Shown here: piece after piece, positions 55,501 to 58,500 of the stretch
Layout: each line of letters begins with the position of its first letter
Position numbering within the stretch: the first letter of the stretch is position 1
Assembly (NCBI GenBank): GCA_034231615.1
Contig: CM067316.1
Location: 31,932,009-31,996,008 of the forward strand
From: Meghimatium bilineatum
Taxonomy: Eukaryota; Mollusca; Gastropoda; Stylommatophora; Philomycidae
DNA length: 64,000 nt
Reading direction: 5' to 3'
Program-made: the position numbers and the translations under genes
Notes under the pieces: generated by a model
Database searches by the model: none
What the model was told of the DNA's origin: nothing
The model's input: only the letters and a program-made list of their open reading frames with translations

Positions 55501-58500
55501 ATTGACACGAATCAGTTTATCCACGTGAGCGTGGTGTTGTGCATCCACTGCTGTGATCAAACGCCCGCTGCGTACTTGGTCATGCAGGCTCGACGTCGTT
55601 TACAGTCCTTGCCCACCTCCTAGCAGTACTTACATCTACAAAGGCATCACTATATACTGCAGTCATTCTTTGATGTATGTCGATGGGCCTACAATCTTCC
55701 GCCACCAGGAATTCAATCACAGCACCTTGCTTCAATCGTATTTCCATACACATCACCATTTTATGGCTGCTGTGCACATGCAGGTGCATGACAATGCATG
55801 TCCCAGTGGTCAATTCCTTAGAGATTATTTTCACATAGGTGTCACGTGGCTCGAAGTGATGTGAAAGTTATGGCTCTGGAGGCAAAATTTTTCAATTCGC
55901 CCGTGTACATATTTTATTTTTGCAACTGTCACAGACCAATACAGTGTATTCTTGAAGAAATCAGCATGTTTTAACTATTATAATGAAGCCTTAGAGAACT
56001 ATAAATCTGAAAATACTTTATTTGAGCTTTCATTAATTAATCTTCCAGTATGATACTGTTCCATTTGAGTTTGAAGGAGTTAAACCAGATCATAAACAAG
56101 TTGGCTCCAAGAACAACGTTTTGTAAATATCTTCTGCAGTTGTTTCCAATCCCCTGTCAATTAGCAGGATATAATCCAGGTAACAATTTATTGTATCATG
56201 GTTTACAGCTTGGATGTGACATCTTAAGACATCCAATGTTCCCTATAATTGTCTCCACTTATAAGCAAATCTGAAGCTGTCTGAGCAGTGAGTAATTCCA
56301 TGTTTTCAATAGTTTCAAAAGATAAAAGGTTTTTTGTTAGTCCTTATGTGCACAGGTTGTACATTTCGTGAGTGGAACCTTCTAGTAATATGCTCAACCA
56401 CCCACCCACACACATTAGAGTAAGCATTCGTGACATCTGCACCTTTAAGTCTGAATCTGACATCAGTAAGGTGGAAATACATAATTTCAGATGTTTGAAG
56501 CTATCATTTTCTAAACACACCACTAACAAATATTGTAGAGACTTTACTTAATAAATCTCAGTGATAAGTGATAATTAGAAGCAACAGCACTCACTTGTAA
56601 ACAATGCACACAATCACCAAGATCATAACAGCAAGTACTGCAGCACCTGTGATACCAGCCCATATAGGAATACTTGCTGCCTCACTCTCTGCTACAATTT
56701 CTAGAGATGAAAACAGTTACTTAAGCAATTTTACATACAACTGATACTTTGATATCGAATGCAATTTTGTTATTACAGAATCTTCTACTTCTTCTGCGTT
56801 CGTTCTCAAACTCCTGCAGATTAGCAGGATGTAGTCCGGAGAACAGAATGCGTTGTGTCATGGTTTACAGCACTGCTGCGATATCTGCGCCTTTTGGCCT
56901 GACACATCCGACTTCAGCATGGCTTTGGGTCACTAACCCTATATGGGATGGGACAGCCAACTCCATCAGGTAAGCAGTGCTGCTATTCTTTGCTCCCCTT
57001 TTGGGCCCCGGCAACACACAGGTGAGCTATTACAGAATAATATTAAAATATTAATGTAATAAAATCAGCAGTAATGAAAATCAGCAAGTCACCAAATCCA
57101 GGAACATCACAATAACCAAAACTAAAGTGAAACAAACTGAATTTAAATATCGGGGAAGTATATTCACAGACAATGGAAAATTAGACAGAGAGATTGAGAC
57201 AAGATGCCAGAAAGCAAACATAGTGACATACCAGCTATCATGTTTACTGTTCAACCTAAAGATCAAGTTGGAAGTCAAGAGACAGATCATAAACAGTATT
57301 TTTATGAAACACATTGTTATCAATGCCAGACTGGGCACTTGCAGCAGCCCAGAAGAGAAAACTTACAGCATGAGAAATGAAATGCCTGAGAAAAGACGCA
57401 ACAGTGACCAAACTAGACAAAATGAGAAATGAAGAATCAGTATACGGCCATGCACAGAATACATTGAGAAACAACAAATAAAATGGTTTGGACACCTTAT
57501 GAGAATGAACCATAACCAACTACTAACAAGAACATATAACATAAGAAGATCCGGATACAAGGCAAGAGGGAGATCTAGAAAAAGATGGATGATAACATCA
57601 AGACAACCCTGAACAAATACAGATTCAACGGAACCAAGGCGACACTCCTGGCCTTGGATAGACAACTACAGTTCCCCTATGTTTAACAGCAAGTATGAAT
57701 ATTTTGAATATCATCCACCTGGGGATAGACAATAGACATTTAAAATATTACGCAGTAATATAAGTCTCGCATACTATTATTGAAAGTGAAAAAATACTAA
57801 TGAAGGAGTGATAAGAACATTAAATGTTGAAGAGTGTTTAACGTCATTATAATAAGAAAGTTCAAATTGGTTTGCCATATAAAGAGGCATAATAGAATGG
57901 AAAAAATTAATAATGAAAAGTACAGTTGCTGGTAGCAGGGGTAAGGGCCTCCCAAGATGACGATGGATAAGAGATATCTCAGATTATTAAAACATGCCCT
58001 GCCCATGGCTGTGGCAGGTCAACTCGACCAGAATAATGAAGAGCTCAGAAGATCAATAAAGAAGATTACATTCTAGAAAGAATATGTCACCTGATATATA
58101 CTTTGATTATAGAATACACGTTTACTATGGAACAAGACTCACACAGCGCTGCAATTGCCTGAAAGGTCTACTATGAAACAAGCCTAACATAAAACATAGA
58201 GCTGCTATTGACTGCAAATGTTTAATATGAAACTTGTCTCACAAAGAGCTGGTATTGAATGCAAATCAACCGAAGACTAACGTGTCGAGCCACTGAAGCA
58301 AATAGAATGGTGGCGACACAGCACATTTCCACTCTCTGGACTACATACTGTTGGAAATCTAGAAGAACCATTGTTCTGCTAGAAGAGAGATCCAGCAGGA
58401 GTTTGAGAATAAATACTAAGAAAAAGAAGACGAATGCATATGTTTACTATGGAACAATTTTCACAGAGATTTACTATTATGTGACATTCTTCCTAGAACG

